18,550 bases of DNA from Candidatus Heimdallarchaeota archaeon (GCA_027016475.1 JALUTL010000009.1:1-18550); one strand, 5' to 3'. Positions 1 through 8,282 are shown, counted from the stretch's first letter. Program-made: numbers and translations. The notes: generated from the letters alone by a model not told the origin.

Positions 1-605
1 TCGATAAATGCATTGGCTAATTTTAGTCCATTCAATTTTTCAAAGCAATTTTGCAGCGATGTTACGAATAATGTAAAATCCAATGATGGGTTTTTTCTTA
101 AAATTATTTTGGGAATTGCCTCTTCATGCAATTTTCTATCCTCTGAAAGATCATATACAAGGAGATAGTTATAGCCGTCCAAAGCGGTCAAATTCCTAAC
201 AATTGTCTCAGTCAAGCTTGCCAAAGGAACTGGGTTACTCAATATTTGCTTCAGAAGTTCAGATTGTGTAGCATTCAGTTCAATCAACCCTTTTGTTTCT
301 TGTTTTCTAATTTGTGGCAGAATGGAACTGACTAACTCTGACTTGACAGCATTCATGATAAGGGGGGCCATTTGAGGGTCAAAGTTGAAATCGAAAATAC
401 CTACCAAATCCATTTCATCGATGCTTTCAAACAGAAAAATCTCTTTTTCTAAATTGAATTGTTCAATCCGACTATTCCTTGCTTCTTGGGAGAATGATGA
501 GATTGCCGAAAGAAATCCTGATGAGAGCAGGACCTGCTCTGAATTAATTGTGTCCGTTTCCCTATTGTAATGAAACAGAGGCACTCCATTTTCAAGAAGG
601 AACAT
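1..605 (-). CDS. Longin/roadblock-like protein, C-terminus cut by the window edge
   Basis: This open frame is translated from the minus strand and runs off the left edge, so about 201 N-terminal residues are visible. It begins MFLLENGVPLFHYNRETD. An aliphatic strand followed by a Gly-x-Pro turn and another strand is the usual opening of longin-type domains in Asgard proteins. A helix-rich stretch and a second strand set (EIFLFESIDEMDLVGIFDF, residues about 54-72) follow. The rest is helical with no catalytic motif I recognise. The ATG at 605 is the first standard start. The in-frame codons just upstream would read IAIIRE, which also looks like longin sequence, but no ATG, GTG or TTG is available there before a stop. 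A TATA-like run (TTTTTAAAA on the minus strand, about 650-658) lies about 45-50 bp upstream, predicting a short leader. It sits 107 bp downstream of the cpgS-like gene on the same strand. Function unknown; a small-GTPase regulatory or scaffold role is inference only. Confidence 0.7.
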   Translation of the reverse strand, partial: MFLLENGVPLFHYNRETDTINSEQVLLSSGFLSAISSFSQEARNSRIEQFNLEKEIFLFESIDEMDLVGIFDFNFDPQMAPLIMNAVKSELVSSILPQIRKQETKGLIELNATQSELLKQILSNPVPLASLTETIVRNLTALDGYNYLLVYDLSEDRKLHEEAIPKIILRKNPSLDFTLFVTSLQNCFEKLNGLKLANAFI

Positions 606-712
606 TTCCCTTATTATAGCAATCCCTGTAGAAATAAGGGTCTAACTGTTTTAAAAATTCATGCTTTAAAGTAAATTCCGTTTACTCAGTTTTTCATTTG
701 TTGTGTTCAATT

Positions 713-2053
713 CTAAGAATGCTTGGCCAAAAATTGTTCTATTATCTCGTCCAAATTGCCGCCTTCCTTCTCTTTAAGGGAATATGTTACTCTTGTTGCA
801 GGAATATCAAATTTGACAATTTTTGTCAAGTCAATTGGTGTTCCTATTACAACGGCCTCCGCACCAGATCGCTTGATAGTCTCCTCAAGGTCCTTCATTT
901 GGTCTTTCCCATATCCCATTGCAGGAAGAATACCAGAACCTTTCAAATGAGGATAAGTTTCAAATGTATCGATTATTGAGCCAACAGCGAATTGTTCGGG
1001 ATTCTTGATGATTTCACAACCCAGCCGTTGGGCTGCTATGGTTCCTGCACCAGTTGTAACCTCGCCATGAGTTACAGTTGGTCCATCTTCAACCACAAGC
1101 ACTTTTTTGCCTTTGATTTTTTCTGGGTCTTCAACTGTAATTTCACTATCAGCTACAATAATTTGTGCTTTTGAATTCCACTTACGAATGTTTTCCTTCA
1201 ATTGTTCAATGCTTCCAGGTGGAGCTGAATCAGCCTTGTTAATTATGATCACATCGCCACGAATTAAATTGACTTGACCAGGGTAATAACGAAGTTCGTG
1301 ACCTACCCTATGAGGATCTGTTATCACTATTTCCAAATCGGATCTGAAGAATGGGAAATCATTGTTTCCGCCATCCCACAAAATGATATCCGCTTCCTTT
1401 TCTGCGGCTTCCAAGATGTCTTTGTAATCAACACCTGCAAATACTATATTTCCCGACCGAATGTGATGTTCATATTCTTCCATCTCTTCAATTGTGCAGT
1501 TCTGCTCAATCATGTCATCAAATGTTGCGAAACGCTGGACTCTCATTTTTACTAGGTCACCATAGGGCATAGGGTGACGAACTGCGGCAACTTTCTTTCC
1601 TCTAGCCTTGAGAATTTCAGAAACTCTGCGGGTTGTTTGGCTCTTTCCACATCCTGTTCTCACAGCACAAATTGAAATGACAGGCTTGGATGATTTGAGC
1701 ATGGTCTGTTTGGGTCCAATGAGCATGAAATCTGCCCCAGCTGCATTTGCCCTCGCACTTTGAGTCATGACGTATTCATAGGACAAATCTGAATACGCCA
1801 ATACAACCAGATCAATATCAAGATCTTTGACAAGCTCTTCCAACTTTGAGGATGAGTAAATGGGAATTCCATCAGGATACCTTTCGCCTGCGAGTTCAGC
1901 AGGGTATTTTTTGTCATCTATTCCTGGAATTTGTTCTGCCGTGAAGGCCTTTACATCGTACATTTCTGCATTGGATCCATCCCTAAAAACCATGTTGAAG
2001 TTATGAAAATCCCTCCCTGCTGCACCCATTATCAATGTGTTGATTTTCTTCAT
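713..2053 (-). CDS. Cyclic 2,3-diphosphoglycerate synthetase-like GTPase (COG2403 type)
   Basis: This 446-residue protein matches the length and motif order of the archaeal CpgS / COG2403 family. An N-terminal Rossmann-like segment opens with KINTLIMGAAGRDFHNFN. A deviant P-loop VRTGCGKSQTTRR lies near residues 131-143, followed by VAVRHPMPYGDLVKMRVQRF. The nucleotide-binding part includes DIILWDGGNNDFPFFRSDL and VIIINKADSAPPGS, where NKAD is the NKxD guanine-specificity motif. In Methanothermus fervidus the family member makes cyclic 2,3-diphosphoglycerate from 2,3-diphosphoglycerate with ATP. Most COG2403 proteins, probably including this one, have no proven substrate. I chose ATG at 2053; a GTG at 2065 would add four residues (MRQN). 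The gene reads leftward toward the longin-like gene, with 107 bp between them. A TATA-like AAGTATAAG at about 2118-2126 is a possible promoter. The family call is firm; the cDPG reaction is inferred from the family. Confidence 0.88.
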   Translation of the reverse strand: MKKINTLIMGAAGRDFHNFNMVFRDGSNAEMYDVKAFTAEQIPGIDDKKYPAELAGERYPDGIPIYSSSKLEELVKDLDIDLVVLAYSDLSYEYVMTQSARANAAGADFMLIGPKQTMLKSSKPVISICAVRTGCGKSQTTRRVSEILKARGKKVAAVRHPMPYGDLVKMRVQRFATFDDMIEQNCTIEEMEEYEHHIRSGNIVFAGVDYKDILEAAEKEADIILWDGGNNDFPFFRSDLEIVITDPHRVGHELRYYPGQVNLIRGDVIIINKADSAPPGSIEQLKENIRKWNSKAQIIVADSEITVEDPEKIKGKKVLVVEDGPTVTHGEVTTGAGTIAAQRLGCEIIKNPEQFAVGSIIDTFETYPHLKGSGILPAMGYGKDQMKDLEETIKRSGAEAVVIGTPIDLTKIVKFDIPATRVTYSLKEKEGGNLDEIIEQFLAKHS

Positions 2054-2186
2054 GTTTTGTCTCACGATGGCATCCTTTATGAAATGATCTCTAGAATCTT
2101 GGCCACATGTAGATGGAGCTTATACTTGGGATTCCATGAACAATCGGAATAGTAGCTGTGAGTTTATTGTTTATTCAAATTTACTA

Positions 2187-2257
2187 TTGGGTGGAGACCA
2201 AGGATTTACGATACTCGTAATGAGATGAGGAGGTACGTTCGATTCCACCCCAATTGG
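2187..2257 (+). other. tRNA-like or hairpin element of uncertain status
   Basis: Positions 2237-2246 read GTTCGATTCC, the classical T-loop/T-stem sequence of a tRNA. TTGGGTGGA (2187-2195) can pair with TCCACCCCAA (2244-2253) with one bulged C, enclosing a perfect hairpin TTACGA-TAC-TCGTAA (2206-2220). I could not thread a proper cloverleaf. The T-stem partner GTAC does not pair with CACC, no D-stem partner of GGAG follows, and no seven-base loop has T33. It may be a decayed tRNA, a tRNA-like RNA or an operator. This interval holds no protein gene. Confidence 0.3.
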
Positions 2258-2285
2258 AACATTATTCGCAATATAATGCATAATT

Positions 2286-2313
2286 ATACGAATATACAAC
2301 AACGCATTCGTAT
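2286..2313. repeat. Inverted repeat in the divergent intergenic region
   Basis: ATACGAAT (2286-2293) and ATTCGTAT (2306-2313) are perfect 8-bp inverted arms with a 12-nt spacer. They share the TACGA/TCGTA core with the hairpin TTACGA-TAC-TCGTAA at 2206-2220. A third pair, CATTAT/ATAATG, lies at 2260-2278. The repeats sit between the divergent cpgS-like and 87-residue genes, so a regulator binding site is possible. Confidence 0.4.
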
Positions 2314-2354
2314 TTTTCATTAAAACCTATCAAATTGTTGTTCAATTTTAGATT

Positions 2355-2363
2355 GGTTTATAT
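2355..2363 (+). promoter_or_regulatory. TATA-like box of the 87-residue gene
   Basis: The run GTTTATATA centres about 27 bp before the ATG at 2387. This is the archaeal TATA-to-start spacing for a leaderless mRNA, and it favours ATG 2387 over the TTG at 2366, which would lie only a few bases past the box. Confidence 0.55.
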
Positions 2364-2386
2364 ACTTGAAAAACAGATCAATAGGT

Positions 2387-2650
2387 ATGAGTGCGATTCT
2401 CTCCGTTAAGAAATCACAAAACGAAATCAGCGATTTGAACACCCTTTTCAAGATATATTGTGATGTGAAATTTGGTAATTGGGAAAAATACATGGAGAAC
2501 AAATCCTTTCGACAGATCGTTGAAGAGCTCCAGCCCAAATATGGCTTAGCAGTTTTCAAGGAGCTTGTTGACTTTGTAAGTGAATACGAAAACGTGCAAA
2601 TAAAGGATATCCTTCGAGACTTCTCTAAATTTATCCATGAATATTACTGA
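2387..2650 (+). CDS. Small hypothetical protein, 87 residues
   Basis: I do not recognise this protein. It is predicted almost wholly helical (MSAILSVKKSQNEISDLNTL, then FKIYCDVKFGNWEKYMENKSF). It has several aromatic residues, a net charge near neutral, no signal peptide and no membrane segment. An in-frame TTG at 2366 would add seven residues, but the TATA box at 2355-2363 places transcription start at about ATG 2387. The gene reads toward the Hsp90 gene, 104 bp ahead, which has its own TATA box, so the two need not share a transcript. The frame is supported by plausible amino-acid composition and the well-placed promoter. No function can be assigned. Confidence 0.6.
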   Translation: MSAILSVKKSQNEISDLNTLFKIYCDVKFGNWEKYMENKSFRQIVEELQPKYGLAVFKELVDFVSEYENVQIKDILRDFSKFIHEYY

Positions 2651-2721
2651 ATCCAGAATGTTTCAACGAATTGTTTTCTGAGGCTTCTTGCATCATTTGG
2701 TGAGGTTGATCAACATCGTAG

Positions 2722-2733
2722 TTATTATAAAGG
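2722..2733 (+). promoter_or_regulatory. TATA-like box of the Hsp90 gene
   Basis: TTATTATAAAGG centres about 27 bp upstream of ATG 2755. No Shine-Dalgarno sequence lies before the ATG (…ATTAAACCG), so the mRNA is probably leaderless. I see no other obvious heat-shock operator. Confidence 0.6.
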
Positions 2734-2754
2734 AAAAATTCGGAAATTAAACCG

Positions 2755-4701
2755 ATGAGTGCACAAGTAGAAACTTTCCAGTTTAAAACAGATGTCAAAA
2801 GGGTTTTGGATATCATAATCCGATCACTTTATCAGCATAAGGATGTGTTCCTGAGAGAGTTGATTTCGAACTCATCCGATGCGTTGAGCAAGGCAAAGAT
2901 AAAATCTTTGACAAATGAACCGATGTATCAGAAAGGAATCGAGTTAAAGATAGAGTTGATCCCAAACGCAAAAGAAGGAACGCTTACAATCAAGGATACC
3001 GGAATTGGAATGACCAAAGAAGAACTTGCGGAAAATTTGGGTACAATTGCAAAATCGGGTACGTTGGAATTCTTGGAAAAAATTGAAAGCGTTGAAAACA
3101 AGGCAGAGTTGATAGGTCAATTTGGTGTCGGATTTTATTCTGCATTTCTCGTAGCCGATAAGGTTGTAGTAAGGTCACGTTCATTCCTTCCTGAAGCAGA
3201 AGCTTATGAATGGGTTTCTGACGGCGTGGAAGACTTCACAATCAACAAGATCGACAAAGAGGATCGAGGCACGGAGGTTGTTCTTTATCTCAAGGAAGAC
3301 GACCAAATATTTCTCAGACCTTACAAGCTAAGAGAATTGGTTAAGAAATACTCTGATTTTGTTTCCTTCCCAATTTACCTGATAGAAGAAGAGGACGAGG
3401 AAGAAGAAGAGAAGGAACAAAAGGAGGAAAAAGAGGAGAAAGAAGAAAAGAAACCGGAAATTCTTAATTCTATGGAAGCTATTTGGAGGAAAAATCCATC
3501 AGAAGTAAAAGAGGAACAGTATTTAGAATTTTATAGGCAGATATCAAATAAATGGGATGAACCATTCCTGAAGATCCATATCAGAACTGAATCTCCAATT
3601 GAATTTTTCGCATTGATTTACATTCCTGCAACCAAGATTTCTTCGATTTATCTTCCAGAGGCAGAGTGGGGGCTGAAGCTCTATTCAAAGAAGATTTTGG
3701 TACAGGAACACAATAAGGAATTGCTGCCTGAGTACCTCAGGTTTGTTGTGGGTGTTGTGGACAGTGAAGACCTCCCACTAAACGTCTCAAGAGAGGTTGT
3801 TCAGAGCGGAAAGGTGATAAGAACAATCAAGAAATACTTGGAGAAGAAAATTATCGAAGAGCTGGAAAGCTTGGCAGAGAAGGACGAAGAAAAATATCTG
3901 GTCTTCTACCGTGAATATGGCGCACTTCTAAAGGAAGGAATTGCACAGCAAAGCAAATACAAGGATCTGCTAATCAAGCTCTTGAGGTTTTATTCAACTG
4001 ATGACAGTGTTGACGGAAGAACTGGAGCAGTAAGCCTTGATGATTATTTGGTACGAATGAAGCCAAAGCAAGAAGAGATATACTACCTTTTGGGCAATGA
4101 CATTGAGGTCATGAAGAACAGCCCCCATCTTGAATACTACAAAAAAGAGGGTTATGAAGTCCTGTTGCTTCCCGAACCGATTGACAGCTTCCTTATGATG
4201 CATCTACGAGAATATGAAGAGAAGAAGTTCAAGAATATAGACAGAGACGATAGCCCTGACGAACCGGAAGCAAAAGAGAAGGATGAAAAGCAGGAAGAGA
4301 CAAAAGGACCTCACGCGGAGTTAATCAACAAGTTTAAAGAAATTTTGAAGGAGAGGGTAAAGGATGTGAAAATATCTGACAAGCTTGTCACCAGCCCTGC
4401 AAGGTTAGTTACGCCCAAAGACGGGCTGGATTCAGGACTTCAAAGGGCTTTGCATTTGATGCAGGGGGCACAAGGCGGTGGCAAGTTTGGTGATGAATTG
4501 TTTAAAGATCGGGTACTCCAAATCAACCCAAACAATGAGATAATCAAAAAGATAGAAGGAAACCTTGATTCGGCCGTTGCTGAAGCGATGATTAAGCAAA
4601 TCTACTATGATGCAGTAATGGCAGAAGGCGAGGTTCCAGATCTTAAGGAACTTGTATCTAACATTGAAACCATAATGGCTTCAATGGAAGGGGTCAAATA
4701 A
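2755..4701 (+). CDS. htpG: Hsp90-family molecular chaperone with charged linker
   Basis: This complete 648-residue Hsp90 has an N-terminal GHKL ATPase domain with RELISNSSDA (catalytic Glu35, Mg-binding Asn39), DTGIGMT (81-87), NLGTIAKSGT and the lid/glycine motif IGQFGVGFYSAFLVAD (120-135). The middle domain has WRKNPSE and LNVSREVVQ, with the ATP-contacting Arg346 and Gln350 that correspond to yeast Arg380 and Gln384. The C-terminal part carries LMQGAQGGGKFGDEL and a dimerisation helix region. Between the N and middle domains, residues about 209-236 form a nearly pure Glu/Lys/Asp linker, as in eukaryotic Hsp90; bacterial HtpG lacks one. A second charged stretch lies near residues 490-520. 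The protein ends MASMEGVK, without the eukaryotic MEEVD tail. It is a cytosolic ATP-dependent folding chaperone. The 3' end overlaps the convergent longin-like gene by 8 nt. Hsp90 is uncommon in archaea. Confidence 0.95.
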   Translation: MSAQVETFQFKTDVKRVLDIIIRSLYQHKDVFLRELISNSSDALSKAKIKSLTNEPMYQKGIELKIELIPNAKEGTLTIKDTGIGMTKEELAENLGTIAKSGTLEFLEKIESVENKAELIGQFGVGFYSAFLVADKVVVRSRSFLPEAEAYEWVSDGVEDFTINKIDKEDRGTEVVLYLKEDDQIFLRPYKLRELVKKYSDFVSFPIYLIEEEDEEEEEKEQKEEKEEKEEKKPEILNSMEAIWRKNPSEVKEEQYLEFYRQISNKWDEPFLKIHIRTESPIEFFALIYIPATKISSIYLPEAEWGLKLYSKKILVQEHNKELLPEYLRFVVGVVDSEDLPLNVSREVVQSGKVIRTIKKYLEKKIIEELESLAEKDEEKYLVFYREYGALLKEGIAQQSKYKDLLIKLLRFYSTDDSVDGRTGAVSLDDYLVRMKPKQEEIYYLLGNDIEVMKNSPHLEYYKKEGYEVLLLPEPIDSFLMMHLREYEEKKFKNIDRDDSPDEPEAKEKDEKQEETKGPHAELINKFKEILKERVKDVKISDKLVTSPARLVTPKDGLDSGLQRALHLMQGAQGGGKFGDELFKDRVLQINPNNEIIKKIEGNLDSAVAEAMIKQIYYDAVMAEGEVPDLKELVSNIETIMASMEGVK

Positions 4702-5164
4702 GCTTCTCTTTGATCTTTTGCCAAATTGACTTCCGTTTGTTGAGAAGTTTGCTACTTAAATCACCCATAGCTTCCTTTTCAACCACAGAATCGAGCCATT
4801 GGACAAATTCATTGTTCTCGAGCAGTTCAAAAGGTCTTTTTTCAAATATTTCGGCATACGGGTTCTCGTGCATTTTATCCAATATTTGATTGATAATCTG
4901 TTCAGCTTCTTGCTCTTTGGTTTTGTCTTCCAAACCTACCACAACCAATTTGTTGTCAGCTTGTGAGAATAATAGCTTCAAGCTGTCAAATTCTACACTG
5001 ATCAGTCGGTTTTGGTCTAATTCTGTAGAAAATGAATTCAAAGCAGCGAAAAACCCTGACAGAAGGCCATGCTCTGGATTGGCTCTGCAACTGTCACCAC
5101 CATAGCATCGCGCAAGGTATGGCACTCCCGACTGTTCCAGTATGAAGATATCACTAATTGTCAT
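4694..5164 (-). CDS. Small longin/roadblock-like protein
   Basis: This is a 156-residue protein. Residues 1-100 look like a longin-type alpha/beta domain: MTISDIFILEQSGVPYLARC (strand, turn, strand), then LLSGFFAALNSFSTEL (helix), LISVEFDSLKLLFSQADNKL and VVVGLEDKTKEQEAEQII (strand then long helix). The order resembles the first longin domain of Mon1/Fuz-type and MglB-like proteins. Residues 105-156 are charged helices ending in a basic tail (NKRKSIWQKIKEKLI). There are no catalytic residues. In Asgard archaea such domains are thought to act on small GTPases, but no GTPase gene is in this window. It overlaps the Hsp90 gene convergently (4694-4701) and diverges from the 1010-residue gene, which starts with a similar domain. 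Its start is ATG 5164; the A/T core of the palindrome at 5178-5196 sits where a TATA box would be for a leaderless mRNA. Confidence 0.75.
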   Translation of the reverse strand: MTISDIFILEQSGVPYLARCYGGDSCRANPEHGLLSGFFAALNSFSTELDQNRLISVEFDSLKLLFSQADNKLVVVGLEDKTKEQEAEQIINQILDKMHENPYAEIFEKRPFELLENNEFVQWLDSVVEKEAMGDLSSKLLNKRKSIWQKIKEKLI

Positions 5165-5177
5165 AGAAAGTGATACC

Positions 5178-5196
5178 CCTTGAAATTATTTCAAGG
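5178..5196. promoter_or_regulatory. Perfect palindrome in the divergent longin promoter
   Basis: CCTTGAAA and TTTCAAGG flank a 3-nt spacer (TTA), giving perfect 8-bp arms. On the minus strand the core AAATAATTT is about 19-27 bp before ATG 5164, so it can double as the TATA box. A protein bound to this palindrome would cover that promoter. Confidence 0.55.
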
Positions 5197-5207
5197 TTTG
5201 GAATGGT

Positions 5208-5232
5208 ATTAATGATCGCTTCGCTCATTAAT
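5208..5232. promoter_or_regulatory. Perfect inverted repeat overlapping a start codon
   Basis: ATTAATGA (5208-5215) and TCATTAAT (5225-5232) are perfect 8-bp arms around a 9-nt spacer that holds a tandem TCGCT. The right arm includes the first two bases of ATG 5231, so the repeat could act as an operator or as a hairpin at the 5' end of the mRNA for the 1010-residue protein. Confidence 0.5.
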
Positions 5233-8200
5233 GTTGACAATTCAAGCAGATATGAAACTCCTTTTTAATTTGATTGACCTTTTGCTGTTAGTGCCTGAAG
5301 AGTTTGTTTGGTTTAGCATTCAGTCTGATGCAGGAATAACGATCGGATCCTTAGGACGATTGGCGGGTAATGCTGATCCTTCTCTCCTTGGAGGTCCTCT
5401 AATAGGGATCAAAAGTTTGGTCAGTACTGAAGCCTCAAGTATAGAATCAAGATTTATGGAAGGGGCAACGGAGCACGCAAAATTTGGAGTAGCTGAAATC
5501 CGTGTAAAGGACACTGCTATCATTTCAAGCTTCATTGTCTCAACAGTAAAAGGTCACATTTCCCAGCAGACAACTGATTTGGTTAGAGACCTTTCATTAA
5601 ATTTGGGAAGAGCCCTTATTCAGTATCCTGAGCTCACACAAATTGCAGAAAGCGGAATGAGTATTCCACGAGATAAATTTGCGATGGCTTTTCTTAAAGC
5701 AGTAAAGATCACAAGAATGAACTTCAAAATTGAAAAGTCTTCTTCAGAAATATTTGACTTGTTTACCGAGAAGTTAAATAATTATACCAGAGACCCTTCT
5801 AAGCTTTTGGAGCAGATAGATGGGCTTTTTGACACCAAAGGGTGGAAAATCAAGAACGATTATTGGAATGATGGACAGCTCATACCACCCGTCAAAGAGG
5901 ATGCCAAAAGGCGCTTTGTTCTAGAGGTTGTTGCAGAAATTATTGATGAAGAACCAATGAAACTGATTAATGTCGACCACAAGCGGGATATACTCAGAAA
6001 GCTTATTTCAACACTGGACGAATATGTGTCAGAAAAAATTGCAGAACCTCATGAATTGATTTTGAAGAGACTCCCTAAAGAGATCGAAAAGGGATATGGT
6101 GAATCAATTGCAAAAGCCAATTTGAAAGATTTGCATAATGTTGAGAAATTACTTTACACTCTTTATGTAAGACGAGCATTGCTGTTCCACATGAAAAAGA
6201 AACCATTGATAATTTTCTCCAACCTTCAGAAATCTTTGATTTGGCCTAAGTTTTTGGAGTGGTTGCCACCTGTTGAAACTATCAATGTAGGTCAATACTA
6301 CACACGAGGCTTATCAAAATTCGTGTCCCCAGACGAATTCAGGTACGTACAACGTTTTTATCAAGAATTTATGGCGGAATTGCATGGTATCGAAGTTTCA
6401 AAGCCCGCATATGATCTGTTTTCAATTTACGCATCCAACTTCGTTGAAATTGAAGAGCTAAAGAAACAAATGTTGTTGTTGGAGGATCATTCTGTAGATG
6501 GAAGATGGAAGAAGGAATTACAAAAGAAAGTTGAAGATGTGAAAAACCAAGGGCTGAAAATTCAGTCACTATATGAAGCTAACACTGTTACTGGTGCAGC
6601 CATTCAATCTTCCATTAAAGCGTTAATCGCAGTAATTGAAGATTATTTTGTTAAGCAAGCAGATGAACCAATTGGGCGATTTGCCAAGGAATTGGTTAGC
6701 CTATACCTAGAGACAGGTCCTGTGGTAAAGATTTCATCGATGCTTTCTGAATTGCTCAATGTTTTGGAGAATACAGAATATGGGCTTAAATTCTACATGC
6801 CATTGCCTAAGGACTTCATAATGGTCGGTCTGCTCAACAACACATTAAAACTCAACTTTGAGGACGCAGTTTTGGATGTTTCAAAAGATTGGAAAGTAAA
6901 GTTTGATGACAACGAAGAATCAGTGTTCAGCTTCGTTAAGGCCCATCCATCATATCTAATTGAACATAACGGGATTTACTACAAAGAGGCATTTGATATC
7001 ATTGAACCATCACTTTTATTGGAATTACTTAGTTCTTCAAATGACTTTCTTTATGAAGCGGTTCTACAAAGTGGACTTCGCAAAGTTCGTGGAGAGATTA
7101 TCCATATTGCAGATGAATGGGCAAATCAGTTTGCAAAGGAACTTAATTTTGCTGCATCCTTATTCAGCAAGTCTTCAATTACAGACATGAATGAATTTAA
7201 ACAACTCCAATTTGGCTTCTTCAGTGAATCAATTTCGACGCTTGATCGTATTCCGCACCCTTTACGCTCAAACTTTGTTGAGGTCAAAAAATCCATGGAA
7301 GAAATAGCAAACGGATTCCAGATCGTTTGGGAAAATATTGAAAATGAAGTGTATGATGGGAAATACTCCAACCAAACCAGGAAAACCTTTGATGATATCA
7401 AAAAGACAACACAGAAATCATTGAAGCAACTCCAAAAAGAACTGTCAAAAATACAAAAATCCGTCGAGAAGGAAGTGGAGGCCGCCATAAAACCGTTCAA
7501 GAAGAAAATTCAAAAAGTTCTGAAGGAATCAGCGGAATCTATACTGAATTTCTTGCCTAACAAGTTCGGCGAACTTCTCCCTGAAAAAGCAATTGTGTCT
7601 AAAGTAGAACAAACCATTAGCTCAAACGATGTGCTGACTCATGAAGGATTGCGTACAGTACGAGTAGGAGTATCTTTGAACATCTTCTCATCTGCGCCTC
7701 ATATTATTCTGGAGTCTGCCTACAATGAAATAATTACAAACAAAAAATCCAAATTCGTTAAAGCCGCCATGAAGATGGCAAATAGCCGCAAAGAATTTGA
7801 ATCACTGATGAAAGAGCAGTCAGATCAAATTGTGAGCACGTTTTTTGAAGAAATGAGGGACATGATAGAACTAATTGAAGAAGCATACATTGATCAGGAT
7901 GCACCAGTGTTTATTGAAAACCAAGCAATCTTTTTGCAATTGGGCAAAATTTCTGTAGAGGACATTGTCGATGCCGACTTACTGTCAGGTGCATTAAACT
8001 TTCCAGGCATTCACTTGGAAAGGGAATCGACAAATTGGTTGATCAAGTATCAATTACCGTATTTCTCAAAGGATAAACCAATAGAGTTCGATTTGATTAC
8101 CTTGTCCAATGCAATGCGATTTATAGCTAGGGAGAGGTTTTTGCAGGACACCAAACGGGTATTGGCAGGTATACAGGCAGTAATCTCAACGTTGGAACTC

Positions 8201-8263
8201 GAAGCTGGAATGAAATTGGAGGAGTTTTTGGGAAGAATTGACGAAATAATGCTTAACATATAG
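5231..8263 (+). CDS. Large longin/roadblock-domain protein, 1010 residues, function unknown
   Basis: I recognise no full-length family. Residues about 15-135 look like a longin/roadblock domain: EEFVWFSIQSDAGITIGSLG, a loop with DPSLLGGPLIGIKSLV, then FGVAEIRVKDTAIISSFIVS and the helix QQTTDLVRDLSLNLGRALI. Residues 140-700 are mostly helical, with no P-loop, no zinc ligand cluster and no transmembrane segment. Residues about 706-775 are a strongly basic/acidic coiled coil (repeated KxxQKELSKIQKSVEKEVEA pattern). A further mixed alpha/beta part (about 800-1010) contains HEGLRTVRVGVSLNIFSSAP and ends in helices. The order suggests a cytoplasmic scaffold or tether, which is inference. It is divergent from the 156-residue longin-like gene across 66 bp with two palindromes. 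The membrane-protein gene follows 48 bp later. Confidence 0.8.
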   Translation: MLTIQADMKLLFNLIDLLLLVPEEFVWFSIQSDAGITIGSLGRLAGNADPSLLGGPLIGIKSLVSTEASSIESRFMEGATEHAKFGVAEIRVKDTAIISSFIVSTVKGHISQQTTDLVRDLSLNLGRALIQYPELTQIAESGMSIPRDKFAMAFLKAVKITRMNFKIEKSSSEIFDLFTEKLNNYTRDPSKLLEQIDGLFDTKGWKIKNDYWNDGQLIPPVKEDAKRRFVLEVVAEIIDEEPMKLINVDHKRDILRKLISTLDEYVSEKIAEPHELILKRLPKEIEKGYGESIAKANLKDLHNVEKLLYTLYVRRALLFHMKKKPLIIFSNLQKSLIWPKFLEWLPPVETINVGQYYTRGLSKFVSPDEFRYVQRFYQEFMAELHGIEVSKPAYDLFSIYASNFVEIEELKKQMLLLEDHSVDGRWKKELQKKVEDVKNQGLKIQSLYEANTVTGAAIQSSIKALIAVIEDYFVKQADEPIGRFAKELVSLYLETGPVVKISSMLSELLNVLENTEYGLKFYMPLPKDFIMVGLLNNTLKLNFEDAVLDVSKDWKVKFDDNEESVFSFVKAHPSYLIEHNGIYYKEAFDIIEPSLLLELLSSSNDFLYEAVLQSGLRKVRGEIIHIADEWANQFAKELNFAASLFSKSSITDMNEFKQLQFGFFSESISTLDRIPHPLRSNFVEVKKSMEEIANGFQIVWENIENEVYDGKYSNQTRKTFDDIKKTTQKSLKQLQKELSKIQKSVEKEVEAAIKPFKKKIQKVLKESAESILNFLPNKFGELLPEKAIVSKVEQTISSNDVLTHEGLRTVRVGVSLNIFSSAPHIILESAYNEIITNKKSKFVKAAMKMANSRKEFESLMKEQSDQIVSTFFEEMRDMIELIEEAYIDQDAPVFIENQAIFLQLGKISVEDIVDADLLSGALNFPGIHLERESTNWLIKYQLPYFSKDKPIEFDLITLSNAMRFIARERFLQDTKRVLAGIQAVISTLELEAGMKLEEFLGRIDEIMLNI

Positions 8264-8282
8264 TTGGCTTTTTAGAACAGGC

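Noticed and set aside
2332..2348. AAATTG/CAATTT inverted repeat before the 87-residue gene
   Set aside because: Six-base A/T-rich arms in A/T-rich DNA are not significant by themselves.
7126..7500. Minus-strand ORF of 124 residues inside the 1010-residue gene
   Set aside because: Phe/Ser-rich shadow of the lysine- and glutamate-rich coiled-coil coding region on the plus strand.
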